Assembly: GCA_900766925.1 (NCBI GenBank)
Contig: CAAFXG010000136.1
Span: 1-52,135, forward strand
From: Lachnospiraceae bacterium
GTDB taxonomy: Bacteria; Bacillota; Clostridia; Lachnospirales; Lachnospiraceae
Reading direction: 5' to 3'
Length of the DNA stretch: 52,135 nucleotides
The first letter of the stretch is position 1. Each line of letters opens with the position of its first letter. The notes beneath the pieces were generated by a model. The model saw only the letters and a program-made list of their open reading frames with translations. It searched no databases and was not told where the DNA came from. Both the position numbers and the translations under genes were made by a program. Below are positions 26,397 through 35,539 of the stretch, piece by piece.

Positions 26397-28235
26397 ATGC
26401 AGATTACGAGAGATGATGTAAGAAATGTAGCAATTATTGCACACGTTGATCATGGTAAAACTACACTTGTTGATGAGCTTTTAAAGCAGAGTGGAGTCTT
26501 TCGTGAAAACCAGGAGGTTGCCGAAAGGGTAATGGATTCCAATGATATTGAGCGTGAGCGTGGTATCACAATTTTATCTAAGAATACAGCCGTAACCTAC
26601 GGAACAACGAAAATTAATATTATTGATACTCCGGGACATGCAGACTTCGGTGGTGAGGTTGAGCGAGTTCTTAAAATGGTTGATGGTGTAATCCTTGTTG
26701 TTGATGCATTTGAGGGTGCAATGCCACAGACTAAGTTTGTCCTTAAAAAGGCGCTGGAGCTGAATCTCAGTGTAATTGTATGTATAAATAAGATAGACCG
26801 TCCGGAGGCAAGACCTGAGGAGGTTGAGGAAGAGGTTTTAGAGCTTTTGCTTGAGCTTGATGCCAATGAAGAGCAGCTTGACTGTCCATTTATATATGCA
26901 TCAGCTAAGGCGGGGGTAGCTTCTTATACAGCCGATGAACCGGGTACAGATATGAAGCCGCTTTTTGAGACAATTTTAAAGGCTATTCCGGCACCGACCG
27001 GTGATCCTGATGCAGGCACACAGGTCCTTATCAGTACCATTGACTATAATGAGTATGTGGGAAGGATTGGTGTTGGTAAGGTAGATAATGGTTCTCTTAA
27101 GCTTAATCAGGAAGCAATAATAGTAAATGCACATGAACCTGATAAGAAGCTTAAGGTTAAGATTGGAAAGCTTTATGAGTTTGAGGGACTGAACAAGATT
27201 GAGGTAACAGAGGCCGGGATTGGTTCTATAGTTGCTATTTCGGGTATTGCAGACCTTCATATAGGTGATACCATTTGTTCCGTTGAAAATCCTGAGGCTA
27301 TTCCGTTTCAGAAGATTTCTGAGCCGACAATTTCCATGGATTTTATGGTAAATGATTCTCCGCTTGCCGGCAAGGAAGGAAAGTATGTGACCTCAAGACA
27401 CCTTAGAGACAGATTGTTCAGGGAGCTTAATACGGATGTTTCTCTTAGGGTTGAAGAGACAGATACAACAGAGTGTTTCAAGGTTTCAGGACGTGGAGAG
27501 CTTCATCTTTCAGTTTTAATTGAGAATATGAGACGTGAGGGTTATGAGTTCGCAGTAAGTAAGGCTGAGGTTATTTATAAGGAAGATGAAAAAGGCAAGA
27601 AGCTTGAGCCCTTCGAGCTGGCAATCATCGATGTGCCTGAGGATTTTGCAGGAACAGTAATAAATATGTTAAATAACCGTAAGGGTGAGCTTCAGGGAAT
27701 GGCACCATCAGGAACAGGCACAACAAGGCTGGAATTCAGGGTTCCTTCACGTGGTCTTATCGGATTTAGAGGAGATTTCCTTACGGCTACCAAGGGTAAC
27801 GGAATTATTAATACATTGTTTGACGGATATGAGGCTTACAGAGGCGATATGTCCTATCGTAGTCAGGGCTCACTTATTGCGTTTGAGTCAGGTGAATCAA
27901 TCACATACGGCTTGTTTAATGCCCAGGAGCGAGGGACACTTTTCATTGGACCGGGTGAGCAGGTGTATGGTGGAATGGTAGTAGGTCAGTGTGGTAAAAC
28001 TGAGGATATAGAGGTCAACGTATGTAAGAAGAAGCAGCTTACAAATACGAGAGCTTCAGGATCAGATGATGCACTTAAGCTGACTCCGCCACGTATATTA
28101 AGTCTTGAACAAGCTCTTGACTTCATTGATACGGATGAATTGCTGGAGATTACACCAAAGTCAATCAGAATCCGTAAGAAGATTCTTGATCCGACTATGC
28201 GTATGCGTGCCAAGAGAGCTATGCAGCAGGGCTAA
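26397..28235 (+). CDS. typA: ribosome-binding GTPase TypA/BipA
   Basis: The 612-residue translational GTPase carries G1 AHVDHGKTTL, the switch/effector segment ERERGITILSKNTA, G3 DTPGHADFGGEVER and G4 NKIDRPEARP. An EF-G-like domain and the TypA-specific C-terminus follow, with YRGDMSYRSQGSLIAFE (in part) and RSKGTALI-like features replaced by FESGESITYGL. Length is typical. It acts in 50S ribosome assembly and stress adaptation at the ribosome. AAAGAGGT precedes the ATG. Terminators on both sides suggest a single-gene unit. Confidence 0.95.
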   Translation: MQITRDDVRNVAIIAHVDHGKTTLVDELLKQSGVFRENQEVAERVMDSNDIERERGITILSKNTAVTYGTTKINIIDTPGHADFGGEVERVLKMVDGVILVVDAFEGAMPQTKFVLKKALELNLSVIVCINKIDRPEARPEEVEEEVLELLLELDANEEQLDCPFIYASAKAGVASYTADEPGTDMKPLFETILKAIPAPTGDPDAGTQVLISTIDYNEYVGRIGVGKVDNGSLKLNQEAIIVNAHEPDKKLKVKIGKLYEFEGLNKIEVTEAGIGSIVAISGIADLHIGDTICSVENPEAIPFQKISEPTISMDFMVNDSPLAGKEGKYVTSRHLRDRLFRELNTDVSLRVEETDTTECFKVSGRGELHLSVLIENMRREGYEFAVSKAEVIYKEDEKGKKLEPFELAIIDVPEDFAGTVINMLNNRKGELQGMAPSGTGTTRLEFRVPSRGLIGFRGDFLTATKGNGIINTLFDGYEAYRGDMSYRSQGSLIAFESGESITYGLFNAQERGTLFIGPGEQVYGGMVVGQCGKTEDIEVNVCKKKQLTNTRASGSDDALKLTPPRILSLEQALDFIDTDELLEITPKSIRIRKKILDPTMRMRAKRAMQQG

Positions 28236-28291
28236 ACATCAGGGCGAAACAGGTTGATTTGAACCGATAACTCTTTTATTGAATAATTAAT

Positions 28292-28355
28292 AAATACAGG
28301 AATATGTTAATTGACGGATAATGAAATGCCAATGAATGTATTCCTGTTTTTTATT
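28292..28355 (+). terminator. terminator after typA
   Basis: AAATACAGGAATA (28292-28304) pairs with TATTCCTGTTTTT (28339-28351). The loop is 34 bases and partly structured, and the right arm merges into a T-run. Confidence 0.75.
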
Positions 28356-28396
28356 GGAAATAAAAGAATATTTATGAGATATTTTGACAAGAACAT

Positions 28397-28425
28397 TTGA
28401 CATTATTATGGGTGGGCTTTACAAT
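28397..28425 (+). promoter_or_regulatory. sigma-A-type promoter for the DUF2130 gene
   Basis: TTGACA (28397-28402) and TACAAT (28420-28425) are 17 bases apart. Transcription would start near 28432, leaving about 25 bases before the GTG start at 28457. This excludes the longer reading frame that begins on the -35 box. Confidence 0.65.
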
Positions 28426-28456
28426 TATTATAATACACAGAAACGGAGTGAAAACA

Positions 28457-29740
28457 GTGCAGGAGATTAAATGTCCAAAATGCGGGGAAGTATTTAAGGT
28501 AGATGAGTTGGGATATGCCGCAATTGTTAAGCAGGTCAGAGATAAGGAATTTGATAAGCAGATAAAGGAAAGAGAAAAGGTATTAAATGCAGGTAAGGCT
28601 GCAGAGATAGAAGCTGCAGTGGCAGGTGTTGCTTCGGATAAGGACAGGGAGCTTGCACTCAGGGACAGTGAGATTGTGCGCCTTAAGGAGAAGCTTACAT
28701 CCAAGGATAAGGAAGCCGGACTTGAGATGAAGGCTGCAGTATCCGAGAAGGAGAACGAGATAGTACTTCTCAAGGGCAAGCTGGAGTCTACGAAGAAGGC
28801 AACCGAGTTAGAGGTTAAGAATGCACTTTTAGATAAGAATAACGAGATTATCAGACTGCAGCAGGCGCTCGAGCTTGAGAAACGTGACAGGGAAATCATG
28901 GAGAAATCCCTTAAGGAGCAATACAAGAAGGAGCTTGAGCTTAAGGATGAGGTAATAGAGCAGTACAAGGATTTTAAGCTAAGACAGTCAACTAAAATGA
29001 TTGGAGAGAGTCTTGAACAGCACTGTGAGATTGAATTTAATAAGCTCCGAGCCACGGGCTTTAGGAATGCATATTTTGAGAAGGATAATGATGCAAGGAG
29101 TGGAAGTAAGGGCGACTATATTTACAGGGAACAATCTGAAGATGGCGTTGAGTTCATATCTATTATGTTTGAAATGAAGAATGAGGCTGATATGACGGCC
29201 ACCAAGCATAGAAATGAGGACTTTTTTAAGGAGCTTGACAAAGACAGAAATGAAAAGAAATGCGAATATGCGGTTCTTGTTTCAATGCTTGAGGCTGATA
29301 GTGAGTTGTACAATACAGGTATCGTTGATGTGTCACATAAGTATCCAAAGATGTACGTTGTAAGACCGCAGTTTTTTATTCAGATAATCACATTGCTGAG
29401 AAATGCGGCACTAAATTCACTGGATTACAGAAGGCAGCTCGTTGAGATGCAGAACAAAAATATAGACGTTGCCAATTTTGAAGAAAAGCTTTTTAAGTTT
29501 AAGGAAGGCTTTGTATATAATTATGAGCAGGCAAGTAAGCGTTTTGATGAAGCAATAGAAGAGATTGATAAATCAATGCAGCATTTGCAGAAGATTAAGG
29601 ATGCACTTCTTGCATCAGACAGACAGCTTCGACTTGCGAATAACAGGGTTGAAGACCTTTCAATCAAGAAGCTTACAAGGAACAATCCAACAATGAAGGC
29701 AAAATTTGAGGAGCTTAAGAATAACAAAGAAGAAGCATAG
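28457..29740 (+). CDS. DUF2130 coiled-coil protein
   Basis: The 427-residue protein starts VQEIKCPKCGEVFKVDELG, a zinc-ribbon-like opening. A long coiled coil follows (about 20-165). The DUF2130 core is marked by STKMIGESLEQHCEIEFN, SGSKGDYIYRE, FEMKNEADMT and VVRPQFFIQIITLLRNA. A second coiled coil leads to the end. The core has features of a nuclease-like fold (conserved D and E-M-K), but no function is proven. GTG at 28457 is chosen because GGAGTG lies nine bases upstream and the promoter covers any earlier start. The next gene starts nine bases after the stop, so they may be an operon. Confidence 0.85.
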   Translation: MQEIKCPKCGEVFKVDELGYAAIVKQVRDKEFDKQIKEREKVLNAGKAAEIEAAVAGVASDKDRELALRDSEIVRLKEKLTSKDKEAGLEMKAAVSEKENEIVLLKGKLESTKKATELEVKNALLDKNNEIIRLQQALELEKRDREIMEKSLKEQYKKELELKDEVIEQYKDFKLRQSTKMIGESLEQHCEIEFNKLRATGFRNAYFEKDNDARSGSKGDYIYREQSEDGVEFISIMFEMKNEADMTATKHRNEDFFKELDKDRNEKKCEYAVLVSMLEADSELYNTGIVDVSHKYPKMYVVRPQFFIQIITLLRNAALNSLDYRRQLVEMQNKNIDVANFEEKLFKFKEGFVYNYEQASKRFDEAIEEIDKSMQHLQKIKDALLASDRQLRLANNRVEDLSIKKLTRNNPTMKAKFEELKNNKEEA

Positions 29741-29749
29741 GGTGATAGG

Positions 29750-32700
29750 ATGGAAAAACGTAAGAGAATAGCTGTGCTTATGGGAGAGGCTGATAAGTTC
29801 AGTAATAAAAATTTCATAGAAGGATTTCTTAAAAAAGCATTTGAATTTGATTACGATGTGCTGGTTTTTTCTGCCTATAGAATGTATCAGGAAACTACAA
29901 GCAGAGAGCAGGGTGATACTAACATTTTTTCTCTGGTTCCGTATGATATGTTTGATGCTGTCGTTGTTTTTGCTGACACAATTCAGACCCCCGGAGTATT
30001 AGGCAGAATTGAGGAGGAGCTGGTTACTTATTTTAAGGGTAAGGTTTTGTTTGTAGATAGGGAGAGTGAGAGATTTGATACCATATTTATGGAGGATTAC
30101 AAGCTTGCTAAGTGTATTATTTCACATCTCATCGAAGAAGACGGCTGTACAGATATTGCTTATCTGACAGGAAAACCATGGGTTAAACAGTCTGTTGTCA
30201 GAGTGCAGGCCTTTAGGGACTGTATGGCTGAGCATGGATTAGAGGTTCGTGAAGACCGTATTTTGTATGGAGATTTCTGGTATAGCAGTGGTTATTCAGT
30301 TGTGGAAAAGCTGCTTAAGAAGCCGGAGAATTTACCGCAGGCAATAGCATGTGCTAATGATTGTATGGCTATTGGTGCAGCAGATGCACTTACAAAGGCA
30401 GGATTCAGGATACCTGAGGATATTGCTATAATAGGTTATGAATATACAGAGGAAAGTGCTACATCGCCAAGTCCTATTACCTCAATATATGTACCATACT
30501 ATGAATATGGTGAATATGCATGTGAGTATATTGATGCGGCACTAAAGGATAAGAAGATTGATAGGTTTGACCCTGATGCAAAGCTTTTTATAGGCAGGAG
30601 TTGTGGCTGTGATACATATGTTGAACCTGTACAATCACGCTTGAGGGATAAATGGGAGACGGAAAGGTCAGGAAGCGGATTTTACGATGTATCTAACTCC
30701 ATGATGGAGGATATTATGTCACAGACCAAATTTATGGATTTGCTGAACATAATATATACATACACTTATCAGATAAGACCCTTTGAGAGCTTTAATTTAT
30801 GTCTAAACGCATGTTGGGGTGATACGGAAAAGCTGATTTCACGTGAAAATGGTCAGAGTAATTATACTGACACAATGATAAATGCAATTAAATGTGGGAA
30901 CAGTGATGGTGATGATTCGGAGATTGGTGTTGATAATACATTTGACTTACAATGTCTGTTGCCGGAATTGTATGAGAAAAGAGATAAGCCGAGTGCGTTT
31001 TTTTTCACTCCGTTGTTTTTTGAAAATAGCTGTATGGGATATGCAGTGGTAAGCTACGGTTCAGCTCCTGTTGCATATTCTTCGGGATACCGTTTGTGGA
31101 TATGCAATGTAATGAGAGGTCTGGAAAGCTTCAGGCGTCTTGAGATTGTTAATCGGTACAGAGAGCTTATCAGGACAAGCATGTTTCAGGATGATATTAC
31201 AGGTTTATGTAATTATGATGGATTTATGAACGAGACGGCTGAGCTTGCTGCGTCGGGAAGAAGACTTTGTATAGTTTCAGCTGATATCAAGGCTATTTCA
31301 CAGATTAATAAGAAATACGGAAGAAAAGAGGGCGACAGGGTAATTGCGCGTGTCGGGAAGCTGATAAAACGTTGCAAATCTGCCAGGTATGTATGTCGTC
31401 TTGGCAATGATGAATATCTTATGGCTTCAATATCTGAGGATGGGGATGTTGCAGAGAAAATGAAGCAGGAATTGTCTGCCTTTGTAGATAAGGAGAATAA
31501 CACAGGCAAAAAATATACAATAGAAATATGCTTTGGTGAGGCAGCAGGCATCATTAATGATATGAAGGATATTGAACATCTGATTAATGAATCAATAAGC
31601 TGCAAGAATGGCAACAAGAGAAGCTTGGAACCAACTCTGGATGCATTGCAATTTAATGAAGAAGAAAAGAAAATTGCTGAGGTTGTTAAAAATATTTTAG
31701 ATAACAATCTGTTTACGTATCATTTCCAGCCTATTATTTATGCCGGAACAGGAGAAATATTCTCTTATGAAGCGCTTATGCGTTCAAATACATCTGTAAT
31801 GGTATCACCACTGGATATCCTCAAGTACGCAGAAGCAATTAACAGGATATATGATGTTGAAAAAAATACTTTTTGTAATGTTATCAAACTGATAAATGAG
31901 AATAGTCTGCTTTTTGAGAACAAAAAGGTATTTATCAATAGTATTCCGGGTGTGAAGCTTTCTGATGCTGACGTGGACTATATTAATCAGCAATTAAAGG
32001 ATCATAATGGTCAGATTGTAGTGGAGCTGACTGAACAGGCTGAATTAAATGATGCTGAATTAGCGGTATTAAAGCATAAATACAAAGAACTTGGCGTTGA
32101 GATGGCGGTTGATGATTATGGAACAGGATATTCTAACGTAACCAACCTTCTTCGATATATGCCAAAGTATGTTAAGATTGACAGAACACTTTTGACGGAG
32201 ATTCAGAACAGTCCGCAAAAACAACATTTTGTCAGTGAAATTATTGAATTTGCACATAGCAATGACATACTTGCTCTGGCAGAGGGCATTGAAACCTCAG
32301 AGGAGCTTCAGATGGTAATACATCTTGGAGTTGATTTGATTCAGGGATACTATGTGGCAAAACCGTCAGAAGAGATAATACAGACAATTGCCGTGAATGT
32401 CAAAAGAGAGATTAATCAGTTATATACACAGGAAATTTACAACAAAAACAATAATACTTATGTGGCAGGGAAGGAATTTAGAATTTCTCTTGCCAAGCTG
32501 GTATCAGATGAGTATGAGTGTATAGTTGTATCTAATGAAGAGTCAACCTATCGTGATCTTAGCGTGGTGGGTGTACCCGGACAAAGGTCGGGAATTGTGA
32601 TTAGGATAGAGGATGGTTATCATGGAACAATCACTGTCGAGAACGTATCACTTGCAGGAAAAAGAGGACTTCCATGCATTAATCTTGGTGATAATTGCGA

Positions 32701-33487
32701 TGTTACCATGGTTCTTAAGGGAGATAATTATCTGAGAACCGGAGGAATAAGAGTTCCGGAGACATCCAGACTTACGCTGACCGGGGATGGAGATATTTTT
32801 ATCGACTGTAATTACGAGCATTATTTTGGAATTGGTAATGATATAGATAAGGCACATGGTGATTTGAGCTTTGAACAAAGTGGAGCGATAGAAATTCAGG
32901 GCAATGCTTCACTTGGAATTGGAATTGGAGCGGGCCTTGGCGGTAATATCAGCTTCTTTAGCGGTAAGGTTATACTTAACATGACAGGCAAGGATGTAGT
33001 ATGTGTGGGCAGTATAGATGGTGACACCAACATTAATATAGGTGGCTGTGACATCGTTATTGGATGCTCTGTATATAATGGCGTCGGAATCGGTTCCATG
33101 AATGGAAGGGTTAAATGTAGTACAAGTCACATAGCGGTAAACGTGAGAGTTACCGGTACGCAGTGGCTTGGAATAGGATCAAGAACAGCAGTGGGAAATG
33201 AGCTGAATATTCACAACTGTAGTGTAAATATGTCAAGTCATACCAAGGAGATATGCGGTGTTGGTTCTTATTCAGGAGATGCTGCTATTGATGTCAGATT
33301 TGCCTCAATCAATCTTACTCTCATAGGCGAAAAAAAGATTGTGGTGGGGGATTTTGACAGAAAATCAATACTATATCTTGTAAATGCAGAAATCAATGCC
33401 GAAACAGATGAAAGACGTAAGCTTATATCTGGTATAAAACCTGAAAATCTTCACATAGAAGAGGGAGGACTTAACTTTGAGGTGTAG
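29750..33487 (+). CDS. LacI-type sensor, degenerate GGDEF, EAL phosphodiesterase and beta-repeat tail
   Basis: A 1245-residue cytoplasmic protein. Residues 1-290 resemble the periplasmic-binding-like sensor of LacI regulators (ACANDCMAIGAADAL, then PEDIAIIGYEYTEES). A GAF-like linker follows. Residues about 475-640 are GGDEF with a degenerate site, GNDEY near residue 551, so cyclase activity is unlikely. Residues about 660-905 are EAL with all expected residues visible: SYEALMR (673), VELTEQ, VDDYGTGYSN (about 788), YVKIDR, LAEGIET and QGYYVAKP. It should hydrolyse c-di-GMP. Residues about 930-1245 are glycine-rich beta repeats (GIGIGAGLGG, GVGIGSMNG, GIGSRTAVG) like those of surface adhesins, unusual here. 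No signal peptide exists. GGTGATAGG precedes the start. Confidence 0.85.
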   Translation: MEKRKRIAVLMGEADKFSNKNFIEGFLKKAFEFDYDVLVFSAYRMYQETTSREQGDTNIFSLVPYDMFDAVVVFADTIQTPGVLGRIEEELVTYFKGKVLFVDRESERFDTIFMEDYKLAKCIISHLIEEDGCTDIAYLTGKPWVKQSVVRVQAFRDCMAEHGLEVREDRILYGDFWYSSGYSVVEKLLKKPENLPQAIACANDCMAIGAADALTKAGFRIPEDIAIIGYEYTEESATSPSPITSIYVPYYEYGEYACEYIDAALKDKKIDRFDPDAKLFIGRSCGCDTYVEPVQSRLRDKWETERSGSGFYDVSNSMMEDIMSQTKFMDLLNIIYTYTYQIRPFESFNLCLNACWGDTEKLISRENGQSNYTDTMINAIKCGNSDGDDSEIGVDNTFDLQCLLPELYEKRDKPSAFFFTPLFFENSCMGYAVVSYGSAPVAYSSGYRLWICNVMRGLESFRRLEIVNRYRELIRTSMFQDDITGLCNYDGFMNETAELAASGRRLCIVSADIKAISQINKKYGRKEGDRVIARVGKLIKRCKSARYVCRLGNDEYLMASISEDGDVAEKMKQELSAFVDKENNTGKKYTIEICFGEAAGIINDMKDIEHLINESISCKNGNKRSLEPTLDALQFNEEEKKIAEVVKNILDNNLFTYHFQPIIYAGTGEIFSYEALMRSNTSVMVSPLDILKYAEAINRIYDVEKNTFCNVIKLINENSLLFENKKVFINSIPGVKLSDADVDYINQQLKDHNGQIVVELTEQAELNDAELAVLKHKYKELGVEMAVDDYGTGYSNVTNLLRYMPKYVKIDRTLLTEIQNSPQKQHFVSEIIEFAHSNDILALAEGIETSEELQMVIHLGVDLIQGYYVAKPSEEIIQTIAVNVKREINQLYTQEIYNKNNNTYVAGKEFRISLAKLVSDEYECIVVSNEESTYRDLSVVGVPGQRSGIVIRIEDGYHGTITVENVSLAGKRGLPCINLGDNCDVTMVLKGDNYLRTGGIRVPETSRLTLTGDGDIFIDCNYEHYFGIGNDIDKAHGDLSFEQSGAIEIQGNASLGIGIGAGLGGNISFFSGKVILNMTGKDVVCVGSIDGDTNINIGGCDIVIGCSVYNGVGIGSMNGRVKCSTSHIAVNVRVTGTQWLGIGSRTAVGNELNIHNCSVNMSSHTKEICGVGSYSGDAAIDVRFASINLTLIGEKKIVVGDFDRKSILYLVNAEINAETDERRKLISGIKPENLHIEEGGLNFEV

Positions 33488-33502
33488 TTAAGTCCTCCTT
33501 TA
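33464..33502. terminator. bidirectional terminator between the EAL gene and hslO
   Basis: GGAGGACTTAAC (33464-33475) pairs perfectly with GTTAAGTCCTCC (33487-33498), followed by TTTATATT. The stem overlaps the last codons and stop of the EAL gene. It can serve the convergent hslO gene as well. Confidence 0.8.
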
Positions 33503-33542
33503 TATTACGACAAACCATTGTACTATAGAGCCTTATTGAATG

Positions 33543-34403
33543 TTATTGTTTATTGCAGATTATTTTCATGAGCTCATCTGTAGAGAATATATATTTTGTT
33601 CTGCAGAAGTCACAGACAACCTCCACAGGCTGGTCCTCCTCAATCATTGAGGCGATTTCCTTTCTGCCAAGGCTGATTACAGCCTGCTCAACACGTTCCT
33701 TACTGCAGTCACACATGTATGCACATGGCATCTGGTCGGTGTATTCTACATCATAGCCCTCAAAAAGTGTCTCAATGATTTCTTCAACAGATTTGCCTTT
33801 TTCCAACAATTCCGTGAAAGAGAAGCTTTTTACACGCTCTTCAAGGGTATCAATCAATCCATCTTCGGCAAAAGGCATGAGCTGTATAATAAAACCACCG
33901 GCCTTTGAGACCGTTGTGTCGTTATTTATGAGTACACCTAAGGCAACAGAAGACGGAACCTGGTCACTTGTTGCAAAGTAATAGGTTAAATCCTCTGCGA
34001 TTTCGCTACTGACAAGATGTGTCTGACCAACATAAGGCTCCTTAAGACCAATATCCTTAATTACAGACATGACACCAAGGTCAATTGCTTTGGCAACATC
34101 CTTTGCGGGAAGCATAACCTCAGGTTCGCTTACATAGCCTTTAACATTACCCTTTGAATCTGCAGTGACAAGCATTCCCTGAATAGGACCTTGACACTGT
34201 ATACGGATAGTGAGCTTGTCAGTGTCATTTTTGCACATCGCGCCCATAAGTGCGCCACCGATTAATAGCCTGCCCAGTGCGTTGGTTACAACAGGACTGG
34301 TGTTGTGGGTTATTCTCGCTTTCTCTACGGTTTCGGTTGCATTGCAGGCAAAGAAGCGTACCTGGTTGCCTGCAGCCATACCTCTTACAATATAATCTGA
34401 CAT
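33543..34403 (-). CDS. hslO: redox-regulated chaperone Hsp33
   Basis: The 286-residue protein starts MSDYIVRGMAAGNQVRFFAC. It has the Hsp33 body (GALMGAMCKND, then YFATSDQVPSSVALGVLI as a shorter core SDQVPSSVALGV) and the C-terminal zinc switch: CDCSKERVEQ followed by CDFCRTKYIF. The four cysteines (CxC and CxxC) bind zinc in the reduced state and form disulfides under oxidative stress, activating the holdase. GGAG nine bases upstream favours 34403; an upstream ATG at 34418 would add five residues. It stands alone between convergent and co-directional genes. Confidence 0.93.
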   Translation of the reverse strand: MSDYIVRGMAAGNQVRFFACNATETVEKARITHNTSPVVTNALGRLLIGGALMGAMCKNDTDKLTIRIQCQGPIQGMLVTADSKGNVKGYVSEPEVMLPAKDVAKAIDLGVMSVIKDIGLKEPYVGQTHLVSSEIAEDLTYYFATSDQVPSSVALGVLINNDTTVSKAGGFIIQLMPFAEDGLIDTLEERVKSFSFTELLEKGKSVEEIIETLFEGYDVEYTDQMPCAYMCDCSKERVEQAVISLGRKEIASMIEEDQPVEVVCDFCRTKYIFSTDELMKIICNKQ

Positions 34404-34505
34404 AGTATAAATCTCCAATCTATGTGTTTTATTAATATGTTGATGCTTTAAATAAACATGGTCAATGTGTATATATTTTTATTTGTGTTATAGACTTTAT
34501 TGCCT

Positions 34506-35306
34506 TTAGTATCTATGAAGTTTATCGGATAGTTCCTTTTTTGCTCCCGTTCCTGTGTGTTCTCTTGCAATAATATAGATTCTCTCACTTTGTTCTGTGG
34601 CTTCTTCATGAGTGAAAGCATCATAGGCAGCAATAAGCTTTAGACCGGAACGTTCAACGAGAGAGAGCATTTCTTCCAAAGTGTAGCCCTTCTGAATATG
34701 AAGCTCCTCGTATTTGCGATACAAATCACTGTCTCCTTCTCTTACAAATAAGCTAAGTGCAAGCTCGTTTATATCTGCTTCGTCATCATAGTAATTATCC
34801 CAGATAAAGCTTATATTATCCCTGTCCTCGGCAATTGTGGCATCTGCAACAATATTTTTATAATAATACCTTGTATGAAAATCAAAAATCATTATTCCGT
34901 CGGTGTCTAAATAATTATTGGATAATTTAAGAACCTCAAGCAGTTCATCAGGCTCGTAAATATAATTGATACTGTCACACAGTGATATGATTGCGGAAAC
35001 GGTTCCGTACAATTCATACTCACGCATGTCCTGACACAGATATAACGAATTTGATCCGGATAGAGCCTTCTTGGTATTGGCAATTTCTAACATTGAAATA
35101 GAATTATCTATACCAATCATGTCATAACCGGCCTTTGCCATAAGCTCTGTAATATTACCTGTTCCACAGCCGAGCTCGGCAACTATACCATCCGTAATAC
35201 CGTATTCAGTTAAAAGACCGTGCAGATAATTAAACCATTCCTCGTAAGGAATGTTGTCCATGAGCTCATCATACACAGCTGCAAAATCAGAATATGCTTC
35301 AGCCAT
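34506..35306 (-). CDS. class I SAM-dependent methyltransferase
   Basis: The 266-residue protein begins YSDFAAVYDELMDNIPYEEW and has the SAM-binding motif I VAELGCGTGNITELM. Motif II GIDNSISML follows, then a DSINYIYE-type segment and FDFHTRYYY. It resembles methyltransferases annotated as small-molecule (Methyltransf_25) enzymes in clostridia. The substrate is unknown. It precedes hslO in the same direction with about 100 bases between, so co-transcription is possible. A ribosome site AGGAGT lies upstream on the minus strand. Confidence 0.85.
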   Translation of the reverse strand: MAEAYSDFAAVYDELMDNIPYEEWFNYLHGLLTEYGITDGIVAELGCGTGNITELMAKAGYDMIGIDNSISMLEIANTKKALSGSNSLYLCQDMREYELYGTVSAIISLCDSINYIYEPDELLEVLKLSNNYLDTDGIMIFDFHTRYYYKNIVADATIAEDRDNISFIWDNYYDDEADINELALSLFVREGDSDLYRKYEELHIQKGYTLEEMLSLVERSGLKLIAAYDAFTHEEATEQSERIYIIAREHTGTGAKKELSDKLHRY

Positions 35307-35451
35307 AAAAAACTCCTAACTCATAATGTTATTATGTCGGTCATGATTATAAGACATTTTGTTAATAAATACAAGTTATGATAATACTGTAGTGACAGAA
35401 GTAAATATAGCTGATATTATAGAATACAGAATATCTGCCGGTCTGTTTTTG

Positions 35452-35506
35452 TTATTGCTGTCTGACCTGTGAGAATATACGAAATTCGCAGGTCAGACAG
35501 CAATAA
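35452..35506. repeat. hairpin with 18-base perfect arms in a 5' leader
   Basis: TTATTGCTGTCTGACCTG (35452-35469) is the exact reverse complement of 35489-35506. The 19-base loop can add a GAAT/ATTC pairing. No T-run follows. It lies 33 bases before the dehydrogenase start at 35540 and may act on its mRNA leader or terminate the divergent direction. Confidence 0.75.
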
Positions 35507-35539
35507 ACCGTGCCACTCCGGCTAAAAAGGAGGAATAAC

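Noticed and set aside
28397..28456. Longer start for the DUF2130 gene
   Set aside because: The extension would begin on the -35 box of a good promoter, and the family starts at the CPKCG segment.
28372..29055. Minus-strand Ser/Leu-rich open frame inside the DUF2130 gene
   Set aside because: It is the complement of the Lys/Glu-rich coiled coil and has no ribosome site; it is a shadow.
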